From contig JABDGE010000007.1 in the NCBI GenBank assembly GCA_013286235.1, positions 1 through 64,000 of the forward strand: a stretch of DNA of 64,000 nucleotides, written 5' to 3'. The position numbers and the translations under genes are program-made. The notes beneath the pieces are model-generated. The model did not search any database. It saw only the letters and a program-made list of their open reading frames with translations, and was not told the DNA's origin. This document shows positions 54,742-64,000 of the stretch, piece after piece; the stretch's first letter is position 1; every line of letters starts with the position of its first letter. The stretch comes from Bacteroidota bacterium (GTDB lineage Bacteria; Bacteroidota; Bacteroidia; Sphingobacteriales; Sphingobacteriaceae).

Positions 54742-56460
54742 TCACCCCAAATTCCCCTTCGCCAATTCATCCGCCGCGAAATTAGCCGCCCTTGCTGTCA
54801 AAGCCATGTACGTTAACGATGGGTTCTGGCAAGCCGACGAAACCATGCTGGCGCCATCCGTTACAAACACATTTTTAGCATCCCATACCTGGTTATGCTC
54901 ATTCAGCACCGATGTTTTCGGGTCGCGGCCCATACGGGCGGTGCCCATTTCGTGAATGCCATCGCCTACGTTATGCCCGTGATCCCAGGAACTAATATTT
55001 TTAACGCCGGCGCATTCCAGCATTTCTCTGGCCTCCTTCACTATATCTTTGCGCATTTTCTTCTCATTATCCTTTATCTCGGCGTCCATTGCCAGAATGG
55101 GCAATCCCCATTTATCCTTACGCACCGGGTCGAGGGTGATCTTGTTTTCGTGGTACGGCAATAATTCTCCAAATCCGCCTATGCCGATGGTCCAGCCGCC
55201 GGGTTCAGTAATGGCATCTTTATAGGCCCCGCCTACGCTGAATTCGGCAACATTCCGGGCCCAGCCCTCGCGCGAGGCGCCGCCCTGGTAGCCAAAACCG
55301 CGTATATAGTCGCGTTTATCACCAAAAAGGTTGGCAAAGCGCACCACGTAAATACCATTCGGCCGGCGGCCAAAATAATATTTGTCTTCGTAGCCCTCCA
55401 TGGTGCCCGAGGCGCCAAGGTTGTAATGGTGATCCATTATGTTATGCCCCAACTCGCCGCTGCTGCTGCCCAGTCCGCCCGGCCATACGTCAGTAGCCGA
55501 ATTCATCAGCACCCAGGCGCTGTTCAGCGTGGAGGCATTCACAAACACGATTTTGGAATGATATTGATAGGTTTGGTGGGTTTCGGCGTCCACAATCTCA
55601 ACGCCGGTGGCCTTCTTTGTGTCTTTATCATACAAAATTCTTGTAACGATGGAAAAAGGCCTGACGGTTAGGTTACCTGTAGCCACGGCTGCGGGCAAAG
55701 TGGCCGATTGCGTACTGAAATACCCGCCAAAGGGGCATCCCTCCCAGCAGCGGTCGCGGAAATGGCAGGCTATGCGGTTGGGTATGGCTTCGGTAAGGTT
55801 GGCGCTGCGGCCGATGATCATGTGCCGGCCGCCATTATAGTGTTTTTTAATGCGCTCGGAAACATCCTTTTCCACGCAGTTCATATCCATCGGCTTCAGG
55901 AAATGTCCATCCGGCAGTTGCGATAATCCTTCCTTTGAGCCATTTACGCCTGCAAACTTTTCTACATGGTCGTACCAGGGCTCCAGGTCCTTGTAGCGGA
56001 TGGGCCAGTCGATAGCCCAGCCATCGCGCAGGTTGGCTTCAAAATCGAAGTCGCTCCAGCGGTAGCTTTGGCGTCCCCATAAAATGGAGCGGCCGCCTAA
56101 TTGGTAAGCGCGCCACCAGTTAAATGGCTTTATCTCGGTATAGGGTGCATCCTGTTCGTTGGCCCAATAATCCATTATTGGCTCGGTGGCGCCCCAACCC
56201 CTCGAAATTACCGGCCTCACTTTCCGCTGTTCCTGCGTTACGGCGCCGCGGTGCTCAAAATCCCAGGGGTCTTTAGCAGCCGACTTGTAATCTTTGATAT
56301 GCTCAAAATTGCGGCCACGCTCCAGCATAATGGTTTTAAGGCCGCGCCCGGTGAGTTCTTTGGCTGCCCAGCCTCCGCTGATGCCCGAACCGATGACAAT
56401 CGCATCATACGTATAATTGGCCTTTGCTTTGCCGTTGATATTTACAGAATCTGCCAGCAT
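54742..56460 (-). CDS. GMC-family FAD oxidoreductase
   Basis: A 572 aa flavoenzyme with the FAD-binding motif YDAIVIGSGISGGWAAKEL, the covalent/FAD region GGRSILWGRQSYRW, and the C-terminal GMC end FVTDGASMVSSACQNPSLTYMALTARAANFA. Four cysteines near CVEKD, CHFRDRCWEGCPFGG resemble the sugar dehydrogenase (gluconate 2-dehydrogenase-like large subunit) subgroup. The usual small subunit 3 gene is absent from the window. It probably oxidises a sugar or polyol in the periplasm. No signal peptide is visible, so export would depend on a partner. Confidence 0.9.
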   Translation of the reverse strand: MLADSVNINGKAKANYTYDAIVIGSGISGGWAAKELTGRGLKTIMLERGRNFEHIKDYKSAAKDPWDFEHRGAVTQEQRKVRPVISRGWGATEPIMDYWANEQDAPYTEIKPFNWWRAYQLGGRSILWGRQSYRWSDFDFEANLRDGWAIDWPIRYKDLEPWYDHVEKFAGVNGSKEGLSQLPDGHFLKPMDMNCVEKDVSERIKKHYNGGRHMIIGRSANLTEAIPNRIACHFRDRCWEGCPFGGYFSTQSATLPAAVATGNLTVRPFSIVTRILYDKDTKKATGVEIVDAETHQTYQYHSKIVFVNASTLNSAWVLMNSATDVWPGGLGSSSGELGHNIMDHHYNLGASGTMEGYEDKYYFGRRPNGIYVVRFANLFGDKRDYIRGFGYQGGASREGWARNVAEFSVGGAYKDAITEPGGWTIGIGGFGELLPYHENKITLDPVRKDKWGLPILAMDAEIKDNEKKMRKDIVKEAREMLECAGVKNISSWDHGHNVGDGIHEMGTARMGRDPKTSVLNEHNQVWDAKNVFVTDGASMVSSACQNPSLTYMALTARAANFAADELAKGNLG

Positions 56461-56569
56461 GTTCTATAATTTTATTAAAAACCCGGAATGGATAATTGGT
56501 ATTACAATGATATTAATTAAAAGCTAATCTAACAATTGATAAATTGTATAAAAAACAATTAAAAGAGAC

Positions 56570-56697
56570 GCACTGTAGAGAGCGATGCATCGCGTCTCCA
56601 CAGTGCGGTGAAATAATAGACGCGAAGTAGAGACGCGATGCATTGCTCTACAGTGCGGTGAAATAATAGACGCGAAGTATCGCGTCTCTACGGCAAA
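56570..56697. repeat. 50-bp direct repeat with 14-bp inverted arms
   Basis: ACAGTGCGGTGAAATAATAG continuing GACGCGAAGTA occurs at 56600 and 56650 (exact 50-bp period). ATGCATCGCGTCTC (56585-56598) and GAGACGCGATGCAT (56630-56643) are perfect inverted repeats. Confidence 0.8.
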
Positions 56698-56746
56698 ACC
56701 CAATGATCAATTGCAATAAAATTGCTAATTTGCATCACTACCAAAA

Positions 56747-57274
56747 ATGAACAGCAACACCTTTGGTCTCGGCGATATTAAAAAGGAATTGCAGCATTTA
56801 TCGTCCCTGCAAATTGCCGATCTATGCCTGCGCCTGGCCCGCTATAAAAAGGAAAATAAAGAACTCCTCGCCTACCTGCTTTTTGAAGCAAGCGATGAGC
56901 ACGGCTTTATTGAAAAAGCAAAAGGCGAAATCGGCTTTATGTTTAGCCAACTGCCATCGCATAACTACACCGCGGCAAAAACTGTTAGGAAAATATTGAG
57001 GCTTATTACTAAGTATACCAAGTTTATGGCTTCCAAAGAAGCGGAGATAGATTTATTGCTCAGTTTCTGCCGTAACTACCTGCAATACAGCGACCGGAAA
57101 GTTTCCTATAAACCATTACGAATTATACTGACGAGGCAAATTCTAAAGATCAAAGACCTGATCGGGAAACTCCATGAGGATATTCAAGCCGACTACCTGG
57201 AACATTATAACAGCCTGCTTACAGAAGCCGAAAATAAATATCCCTGGTTTTATAAGGGCGAATACGCGTTGTAA
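56747..57274 (+). CDS. Cytosolic helical protein of unknown function
   Basis: A 175 aa protein, not recognised. No signal peptide or membrane helix is present. It is almost wholly helical and rich in Lys, Leu and Tyr (LCLRLARYKKENKELLAYLLFEA, KTVRKILRLITKYTKFMAS). It lies 42 bp before the ECF sigma factor on the same strand and may share its transcript. The role is unknown. Confidence 0.7.
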   Translation: MNSNTFGLGDIKKELQHLSSLQIADLCLRLARYKKENKELLAYLLFEASDEHGFIEKAKGEIGFMFSQLPSHNYTAAKTVRKILRLITKYTKFMASKEAEIDLLLSFCRNYLQYSDRKVSYKPLRIILTRQILKIKDLIGKLHEDIQADYLEHYNSLLTEAENKYPWFYKGEYAL

Positions 57275-57316
57275 CAATTAAGACAGAGGTCGGTCTAAAA
57301 ATTAAATTAACTGATA

Positions 57317-57814
57317 GTGACAGAAAAGGAAGCTGCTTTTAAGAAGGTTTACGAAGCCAACTCTAAAAAGATCTACCATTTGTGCTATGGTTATACCGGC
57401 GACGATGATGCTGCGAGCGATCTTTTACAGGAAACATTTTTGAAAGTTTGGCAAAACCTGGATAAATTCCGTAACCAGGCCATGATCTCAACCTGGATAT
57501 ACAGGATTGCCGTAAATACCTGTTTAACATACCTGCGTTCGGAAAAACGCCAATCAAAAGACGAACTGACACCGCAAATCGCTGAAACGAAAAAAGAAGA
57601 CCTGTCCGAAAAAAACGAACAGGTCGCCTTGCTCTATAAATGTATTTCAAAGTTGGAAGAATCGGAAAGAATTATCATAACTATGGTGCTTGATGAAGTG
57701 CCATACCCCGAGATCGCAGAGGTTTCGGGCATATCGGAAGGGAACCTGAGGGTGAAAATACATCGCATAAAACAAAAATTAACCGAGTTATACAACCACT
57801 ATGAAAGAATTTGA
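57317..57814 (+). CDS. ECF-type RNA polymerase sigma factor
   Basis: A 165 aa sigma-70 family protein starting with GTG. Region 2 (IYHLCYGYTGDDDAASDLLQETFLKVWQNLDKF and STWIYRIAVNTCLTYLRSEKR) and region 4 (EVPYPEIAEVSGISEGNLRVKIHRIKQKL) are clear. No C-terminal extension. The stop overlaps the next gene by 14 nt, so that membrane protein is probably its regulator. Confidence 0.93.
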   Translation: MTEKEAAFKKVYEANSKKIYHLCYGYTGDDDAASDLLQETFLKVWQNLDKFRNQAMISTWIYRIAVNTCLTYLRSEKRQSKDELTPQIAETKKEDLSEKNEQVALLYKCISKLEESERIIITMVLDEVPYPEIAEVSGISEGNLRVKIHRIKQKLTELYNHYERI

Positions 57815-58391
57815 GCATTTAATGTCGGTTTGGCAGGGACAGCCAAAGCCCGACAAGCTTTCGGTGGATGAAGCGCTGAAACAGGTAAAAAAAGGCATCC
57901 GCGGCCTTACCAGTAAACTGTACTGGGGTATTATCGCCATGATAGCGCTGATCGTTTGTGCCTTTATTATCACGTTTTTCTTTTCCTTCCGCTCGCCGGC
58001 AACGACGATCGGGATACTCATCATCCTGGTAACCATGCTCATGTACCTGTCCCTGATGGTGCGCCATTACCACATACTGAACAAACACGATCTGACACAA
58101 AACCCTGCTGAATACCTCAATACGCTCAAGGAATACCAAAAGAATCGGGCCAAAGTAACCGGCTGGTTTTATTATATTTATATGATGCTGATCAGTGCCG
58201 GCCTGGCCTTATATTTCGTTGAGGTACTGGATGATGCGCCGCTTTACTTCAAGCTGATCACGTATGGTTCTACCATCATCTGGTTCCTGTTTATCACCTT
58301 CTATCTCAAACCCCGGATGTTTAAAACCGAAGAAGAAAAACTCGAATTGATGATTGACAGGCTGATCCGTTTGCAGGAGCAGTTTGATTAA
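57801..58391 (+). CDS. Membrane protein coupled to the sigma factor, candidate anti-sigma factor
   Basis: A 196 aa protein. A cytosolic N-terminus (MKEFEHLMSVWQGQPKPDKLSVDEALK) is followed by four helices in two pairs (IIAMIALIVCAFIITFFF, TTIGILIILVTMLMYLSLMV, WFYYIYMMLISAGLALYF, YGSTIIWFLFITFYL) and a short charged tail. No zinc-binding HxxxCxxC motif is present. The 14-nt overlap with the sigma gene suggests functional pairing, but the fold is not a known anti-sigma domain. Confidence 0.7.
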   Translation: MKEFEHLMSVWQGQPKPDKLSVDEALKQVKKGIRGLTSKLYWGIIAMIALIVCAFIITFFFSFRSPATTIGILIILVTMLMYLSLMVRHYHILNKHDLTQNPAEYLNTLKEYQKNRAKVTGWFYYIYMMLISAGLALYFVEVLDDAPLYFKLITYGSTIIWFLFITFYLKPRMFKTEEEKLELMIDRLIRLQEQFD

Positions 58392-58736
58392 CACACTTCC
58401 CCCCTTGTCATTTCGACCGAGGTACGAGGGAGAAATCTTATACGCTATACATTAACGCCAATGCAGTTCGCATGCAAAGTGTTGACGATTTTTCGCTTCG
58501 CTCAAGTTATAAGTTTGTCCCTGTAGTCGAACGGACAACAGCGAGTTTTTCTTTAACTAGTAGTTTGTCCTTTTTATCCCTCTAATCCGATAGCTATCGG
58601 ATCTCTCCTAAATTTAGGGACACTTTTTGATTTCGGGGCATGACACACGTTTCGGCTTTGTAAATTCCACCGGAGAGGGCGCATAAGTTCACGTTGCTGA
58701 GACGACATTCAAGACTATTACTATTTTTGCGGCCAA
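58392..58736. other. Gene-free stretch with repeat fragments
   Basis: TTGTCATTTCGACCGAGGTA at about 58404 is a half-copy of the element at 2085. ATCCGATAGCTATCGGAT at 58585-58602 is a palindrome of the CCGATAGCTATCGG family. The right end carries the promoter of the next gene. Confidence 0.65.
58722..58729 (+). promoter_or_regulatory. TATTTTTG -7 box very close to a start codon
   Basis: An exact TAnnTTTG box ending 7 bp before the ATG at 58737. A TTG lies 25 bp upstream, which is wider than usual. If used, the mRNA would be nearly leaderless. Confidence 0.45.
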
Positions 58737-59252
58737 ATGGTCACAATCAGAAAAGTTGAAACAACAGAGCTGGATACCCTCGTTCAATTCAGCAAACGAA
58801 CATTTTACGAGTTCTTCGCCCATTTGAATGATCCCGCTCACTTTGAAGCATACACTGCGGTGCACTTCGCGCCGGAAAAGATGATGGGAGAATTAACCAA
58901 TCCAAACTCGGATTTTTATTTTGCCCTGGTTGACGATGAGATCGCGGGTTACATCAAACTAAACATGAACGACGCCCAAATCGAGTTTAAAAAAGAAAAC
59001 GGGCTTGAATTGGAACGCATTTATGTTTCCGGAGCCCATCATGGCAAAAAGATCGGCAAGCTATTGCTGCAATTTGCAATTCAAACGGCTATCGATAAGG
59101 AAAAGAATTTTATCTGGCTGGGCGTTTGGGAGCATAACCTAAAAGCAATTGGTTTTTACCGGCATCATGGATTTGAGGTTTGCGGCAGTCATGATTTTAT
59201 TTTGGGCGATGACAGGCAGACGGATCTGTTGATGAAGAAGTGTCTGAACTAA
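58737..59252 (+). CDS. GNAT-family N-acetyltransferase
   Basis: A 171 aa GNAT similar to spermidine/spermine or PaiA-type acetyltransferases. The acetyl-CoA loop is ERIYVSGAHHGKKIGKLLLQFAI, followed by FIWLGVWEHNLKAIGFYRHHGFEVCGSHDF. The start is as in the track and lies just behind a TATTTTTG box. The substrate is not determinable. Confidence 0.88.
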   Translation: MVTIRKVETTELDTLVQFSKRTFYEFFAHLNDPAHFEAYTAVHFAPEKMMGELTNPNSDFYFALVDDEIAGYIKLNMNDAQIEFKKENGLELERIYVSGAHHGKKIGKLLLQFAIQTAIDKEKNFIWLGVWEHNLKAIGFYRHHGFEVCGSHDFILGDDRQTDLLMKKCLN

Positions 59253-59310
59253 GATTTATAGGATGTATGGATTGCAGGATTTGGATTGCAGGATTTTTTT
59301 AGCCCGGCGC

Positions 59311-59949
59311 CTATTTAATCGTCGCTTTAATTTTCACACCCGTCAATCCCTCCTTCACCAGTACATCCATAATAGATGGGAAAGTATTTTCAATGATCGG
59401 CTCAATATGGTGCTTCTCAAACCAGCGGACTTCTGTTATACCTTCTTCTTTTTGCGGTTTTAACTTTACCTGGTCGTTACAACTCATGTGGAACCAATGG
59501 GTTTTTTTTAACACCACTTCGCCCCTGTTGGTATAAACGTGGTAGGTTTTGCATATTTTTTCGTCCAGGTTGCTTACTTTGATGCCGCATTCTTCCTCCA
59601 CTTCGCGCACGGCGGCTTCCTTCACTTTCTCATCTTTTTCAATTTTTCCTTTGGGAAGGTCCCATTTGTTGTTCCGGAAAATAAAAAGGTAATGGCCCTG
59701 TTCATTTTTAACCAGTCCTCCCGCCGCCTCAATCAGCGTAACGCTTTTACGAACGGTTTTGAAAAAAGCTTTGGCATCACTGGCTACTACGCAAAACCTG
59801 CTGCTTTTACGCACTACTATCCACGGATAAATTAATTTAAGATCAAATATCCCGGCATCAAGCATTTCAAAGCCCTTATTTTTTTTAGGCTGTGTTTCTC
59901 TTACCAGGATAACTTTGTCGTTAATATAAATTCTGTATTTTTGGGCCAT
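59311..59949 (-). CDS. NUDIX hydrolase
   Basis: 212 aa from the ATG at 59949; the track start at 60027 lies inside pyrE and adds non-family sequence. The N-terminal domain begins MAQKYRIYINDKVILVRE. The Nudix box GKIEKDEKVKEAAVREVEEECGI is intact. Substrate unknown (nucleotide-diphosphate type). Its start codon overlaps that of pyrE within the tetranucleotide CATG, so the two genes diverge with no space between them. Confidence 0.9.
   Translation of the reverse strand: MAQKYRIYINDKVILVRETQPKKNKGFEMLDAGIFDLKLIYPWIVVRKSSRFCVVASDAKAFFKTVRKSVTLIEAAGGLVKNEQGHYLFIFRNNKWDLPKGKIEKDEKVKEAAVREVEEECGIKVSNLDEKICKTYHVYTNRGEVVLKKTHWFHMSCNDQVKLKPQKEEGITEVRWFEKHHIEPIIENTFPSIMDVLVKEGLTGVKIKATIK
59914..59943 (+). 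promoter_or_regulatory. pyrE promoter inside the NUDIX gene
   Basis: TTTG at 59914-59917, an 18-bp spacer and TATTTTTG at 59936-59943 match the Bacteroidota -33/-7 consensus. The ATG of pyrE begins 4 bp later, so the transcript would start at or next to the start codon. Confidence 0.65.
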
Positions 59950-60589
59950 GTTTGTAAAATCCGAGACCGAAAAACAGGTGGCCGAATTTCTGCTGCAAAT
60001 TAAAGCAATTAAATTACAACCCAACAATCCTTTTACCTGGGCTTCGGGCTGGAAGGCGCCTATTTATTGCGATAACCGGATCACGCTTTCACACCCAACT
60101 ATCCGGACCTATATCAGGCAGCAGCTTTGCCGCTTAATACAGGAGACTTTTGGGCCGGTGGGTTGCATTGCGGGCGTAGCCACGGCAGGTATCCCGCAAG
60201 GCGTTTTGATTGCGCAGGAAATGGGGCTGCCGTTTATCTATGTGCGGTCAAAACCAAAAGACCATGGCACAGGTAACTTAATTGAAGGCGAAATAATGCC
60301 CGGAAAACGTGTTGTCGTGATTGAGGATCTGGTCTCTACCGGCAAAAGCAGCCTGCAGGCAGTGGACGCGTTAAGAAAGGCGGATTTTGACGTGGCCGGG
60401 CTTGCGGCGATTTTTGATTATGGATTTAACCTGGCCGCCGATAACTTCAAACAAGCCAACTGCCCATACGTAACCCTATCCAATTACACAGCGCTGATAA
60501 AATACGCTGCCGAAAATCAATATGTTTCGGAGGCTGATGTCGACCTGTTAAAAAAGTGGCGCGAAGACCCTTCAGGCTGGGGAAATTAA
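59948..60589 (+). CDS. pyrE: Orotate phosphoribosyltransferase
   Basis: A 213 aa enzyme forming orotidine 5'-phosphate in pyrimidine synthesis. The PRPP-binding motif VVVIEDLVSTGKSSLQA and the N-terminal FTWASGWKAPIYCDNR are present. The length and first residues fit Bacteroidota PyrE, supporting the start despite its overlap with the divergent NUDIX start. No Shine-Dalgarno region can exist if the upstream promoter is used, so translation is probably leaderless. Confidence 0.95.
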   Translation: MFVKSETEKQVAEFLLQIKAIKLQPNNPFTWASGWKAPIYCDNRITLSHPTIRTYIRQQLCRLIQETFGPVGCIAGVATAGIPQGVLIAQEMGLPFIYVRSKPKDHGTGNLIEGEIMPGKRVVVIEDLVSTGKSSLQAVDALRKADFDVAGLAAIFDYGFNLAADNFKQANCPYVTLSNYTALIKYAAENQYVSEADVDLLKKWREDPSGWGN

Positions 60590-60712
60590 TCCCATCTGTG
60601 CAGCATCTTACCCGGTTTAGGAACGAGGATATTCATTTTATTGAAAGGATGCGTTTCTGATATTGAGCTATTTAAGCTAAAGTAGTTTATTTCTTAACGA
60701 ATTAAGGGGGAA

Positions 60713-60793
60713 TTAAACTTCCTTCCTTCTTTCTAACTGGTTAAAAAAAGCAAATACATTTACTACAATTAGCACTGCAATTAATAATGCCAT
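60713..60793 (-). CDS. Possible 26-aa single-helix membrane microprotein
   Basis: Not in the ORF track. ATG at 60793 reads MALLIAVLIVVNVFAFFNQL then ERRKEV and TAA, i.e. one hydrophobic helix with a basic tail (positive-inside). It lies in the 426-bp gap between pyrE and the ABC-F gene. No clear Shine-Dalgarno sequence. The rest of that gap is AT-rich and shows no other gene. Confidence 0.35.
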   Translation of the reverse strand: MALLIAVLIVVNVFAFFNQLERRKEV

Positions 60794-60982
60794 GGTGCTT
60801 GTTTAATAATTGGTTAAAAACACTTTGAAATGTTACGTAAAGTTCATTATTGATGTTTCAATATCACCAAATAAATTCCTAACATATTAACAGTTAAGAC
60901 GCTGCTGAACGCTACTTGTTACTGTAAAAACTGTGCCAATCTTGTTAATTTTAAGTTAAAACGTTATAATACCCCTATTTAG

Positions 60983-62644
<1,662 letters not shown>

Positions 62645-62654
62645 GGGGAAGTCG

Positions 62655-62775
62655 GATTTCGGAAGTCGGATTCGGAATGTTTTTAATGCGGAAAGCGAAA
62701 TGCCGATTTCGGAATGATTTTGATTCGGAAAGCGGAATGCCGATTGCGGAATGATTTTGAATGTGGCAAGTCCGG
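62655..62775. repeat. 37-bp GGAAAGCGGAATGCCGATT tandem repeat
   Basis: Two copies at 62690 and 62727 of GGAAAGCGGAATGCCGATT followed by CGGAATGATTTTGA, plus partial CGGAAGTCGGATT words before them. The roughly 300-bp gap holds no gene. A TTACTTTG box at 62919-62926 is a probable promoter for the cytochrome. Confidence 0.75.
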
Positions 62776-62946
62776 AAGACGGAGCGTCGTGGGACGGGGA
62801 GTCAGGGAGTTTGATGGAGAATATTTTGAGGTGGCCGGGACTTATCGGTTAAAACCGGCCTTTTGTCTATGAATTACCCGTCGGGGTAGATTTTTAAAAA
62901 TAAATCAGAATTCGCTTATTACTTTGCCTTATCAAAATCCAGCGTT

Positions 62947-63441
62947 ATGCATTTGAAAAGAAAATTTCTTGTACCCCTTAGCCTCCTTGCGGCCATTTCC
63001 ATAAGCGTTGCCGCTACTTTACCCCAACAGGAACGCGAGCCGCCGAAACTTGTTAACCTGAAGGTTTTCCCCAAAAACATCCCCTACCGGGTGCTCGACC
63101 ACACGATGGATGAATGGAGCGCTTCTTTAGGCGTCCGTTGTAATTTTTGCCACGCCCGTAATGACGCCACCGGCAAAATGGATTTCCCGAGTGATGCCAA
63201 ACCCGAAAAAACCGCGGCCCGGCATATGTACCTGATGATGTCGAAGATCAACAAAAAATATTTTGATGCCAAAAAAGACAGCCTGGGTATGGTGATTACC
63301 GCTGGTGTCAACTGCTATACCTGCCATCGCGGAGATTCTCATCCCGAAGTAAAAGTGCCCGAGGAACATCATGGGCCAGGTGGCCCGCCTCCGGGTGGGA
63401 TGCCTCCGGGTGGAGCACCGCCAGCGGGTGGGAAGGGATGA
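62947..63441 (+). CDS. Diheme c-type cytochrome (reaction-centre cytochrome c subunit-like)
   Basis: A 164 aa exported protein. A signal peptide (VPLSLLAAISISVAATL) is followed by two heme-attachment motifs, CNFCH (65-69) and CYTCH (123-127), about 58 residues apart. This is the layout of the CytoC_RC-like small cytochromes of non-photosynthetic Bacteroidota. The last 25 residues are a Pro/Gly repeat (GPGGPPPGGMPPGGAPP), an unusual low-complexity tail. The redox partner is unknown. Confidence 0.88.
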   Translation: MHLKRKFLVPLSLLAAISISVAATLPQQEREPPKLVNLKVFPKNIPYRVLDHTMDEWSASLGVRCNFCHARNDATGKMDFPSDAKPEKTAARHMYLMMSKINKKYFDAKKDSLGMVITAGVNCYTCHRGDSHPEVKVPEEHHGPGGPPPGGMPPGGAPPAGGKG

Positions 63442-63446
63442 GTTGG

Positions 63447-63464
63447 ACCCGATAGCTATCGGGT
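63447..63464. repeat. ACCCGATAGCTATCGGGT palindrome
   Basis: A perfect 18-bp palindrome 5 bp after the cytochrome stop. It is a member of the dispersed family and may double as a terminator stem. Confidence 0.7.
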
Positions 63465-63568
63465 GAGAAATGCTGATTTCGGAAAGTTGGGCTGAAGGAC
63501 TGAAGCTGAAGCTAGTGAATTGTAACCCCGCTTGACAAACTGGTAAAGGTTCTCTTATATTTGGCATT

Positions 63569-64000
63569 GTGAGTGAAACACCTAAAAGCCCCCTATTAGT
63601 AGCTATAGAATATATACCTCTTTTGACGGGAATTGTAGTTGCATTTGGGTGTTTAAGGCTAATTGCATTTTACTCAGTTTTCAATCTTCCGATTTTTGAT
63701 TTCACTGAGTTTTCGGATTTTATATCAAATGGCATTGAGGACTTCCTATTTATTCTTTTTTGTGGTATAGTTGGGTGGTCTTGGCCAATAATTCGAAATC
63801 CGTTTAAAAACGAATTGGAAAATGGAGTAGTGAATGACGATGTTATTCTGGTAAACTGCAAAAAATTTCTATTGTTGTTGCGTTACATTGTCTACGCGAT
63901 CGCTGCCGGTATCTTTATTTATGACTTTTTCCAGTACATCCAAACAAAAACTTTTGAACGTTATCAATCATCTGTTGTAGCTGGTCAATTCATGCTTGTG
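63569..64000 (+). CDS. Membrane protein of unknown function, cut by window end
   Basis: Absent from the ORF track because it has no stop. GTG at 63569 opens VSETPKSPLLVAIEYIPLLT, and the frame stays open for 144 codons to the last base. Three hydrophobic segments are visible (IPLLTGIVVAFGCLRLIAFYSV, FLFILFCGIVGWSWPII, LLLLRYIVYAIAAGIFIYDFF), with a charged loop between the second and third. It is AT-rich compared with its neighbours. The family is not recognised. Confidence 0.7.
   Translation, partial: MSETPKSPLLVAIEYIPLLTGIVVAFGCLRLIAFYSVFNLPIFDFTEFSDFISNGIEDFLFILFCGIVGWSWPIIRNPFKNELENGVVNDDVILVNCKKFLLLLRYIVYAIAAGIFIYDFFQYIQTKTFERYQSSVVAGQFMLV

Noticed and set aside
59950-60027. NUDIX start at 60027
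   Set aside because: The 26-residue extension is antisense pyrE; the family starts MAQKYRIYIND at 59949.

Overview
The window looks like a chromosome segment of a Bacteroidota bacterium, most likely family Sphingobacteriaceae (Mucilaginibacter/Pedobacter-like). The evidence is a TonB-dependent receptor paired with a DUF4249 lipoprotein, DUF5686 and DUF5690 proteins, a flexirubin/dialkylresorcinol-type pigment locus, sphingolipid genes, TAnnTTTG-type promoter boxes and weak Shine-Dalgarno sequences. No rRNA, tRNA, CRISPR array, phage gene or transposase was seen. Intergenic DNA is rich in short dispersed repeats.

Layout. (1) 0-4.4 kb: the end of an arginine/proline block (argB, proC), gpmA, an acetate-type transporter and an SRPBCC protein. 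(2) 4.7-15.5 kb: a resorcinol/flexirubin-like biosynthetic locus in two divergent halves. The minus half encodes a secreted protein, DarA, DarB, an unknown protein, a BtrH-like acyltransferase, an ABC exporter and an ACP. The plus half encodes an SDR reductase, a hotdog dehydratase, a KAS II, a second ACP and a phosphopantetheinyl transferase. (3) 15.7-21.4 kb: a convergent RND efflux operon (TolC, adaptor, pump). (4) 21.8-32.8 kb: a sphingolipid/inositol-lipid locus with serine palmitoyltransferase, a large GNAT protein, an NAD-dependent reductase, inositol-phosphate synthase, a PgpA-type phosphatase, DUF5686, a CDP-alcohol phosphotransferase, a fatty acid hydroxylase and a PAP2/Aur1-like protein. 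Together they could plausibly make inositol phospholipids and inositol phosphoceramides. (5) 33-38 kb: secreted or envelope proteins of unknown role. (6) 38.0-42.8 kb: an organophosphonate catabolism locus with a PhnZ-like HD oxygenase divergent from an XRE-cupin regulator, a phosphonatase-like hydrolase, a DUF5690 MFS-like protein and an FAD oxidoreductase. (7) 43-54 kb: housekeeping and accessory genes, including gluconokinase, a TonB receptor with DUF4249, a universal stress protein, and crcB behind a fluoride riboswitch. (8) 54-64 kb: ThuA and GMC proteins, an ECF sigma factor with a membrane partner, NUDIX and pyrE with overlapping divergent start codons, an ABC-F protein, a diheme cytochrome c, and a membrane protein cut by the window end.

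Four genes are disrupted by small repeat-tract changes. The SDR has a G7 tract, the 105-aa pigment-locus protein an A9 tract right after its ATG, a TPR-membrane protein an A9 tract, and the DUF1801 protein an 8-bp tandem duplication. These may be phase-variable tracts, recent pseudogenes or consensus errors. The sequence alone cannot decide, but in each case the continuation in the other frame is clearly protein-like.

All calls come from reading motifs, gene order and the supplied ORF track. No database search was run.
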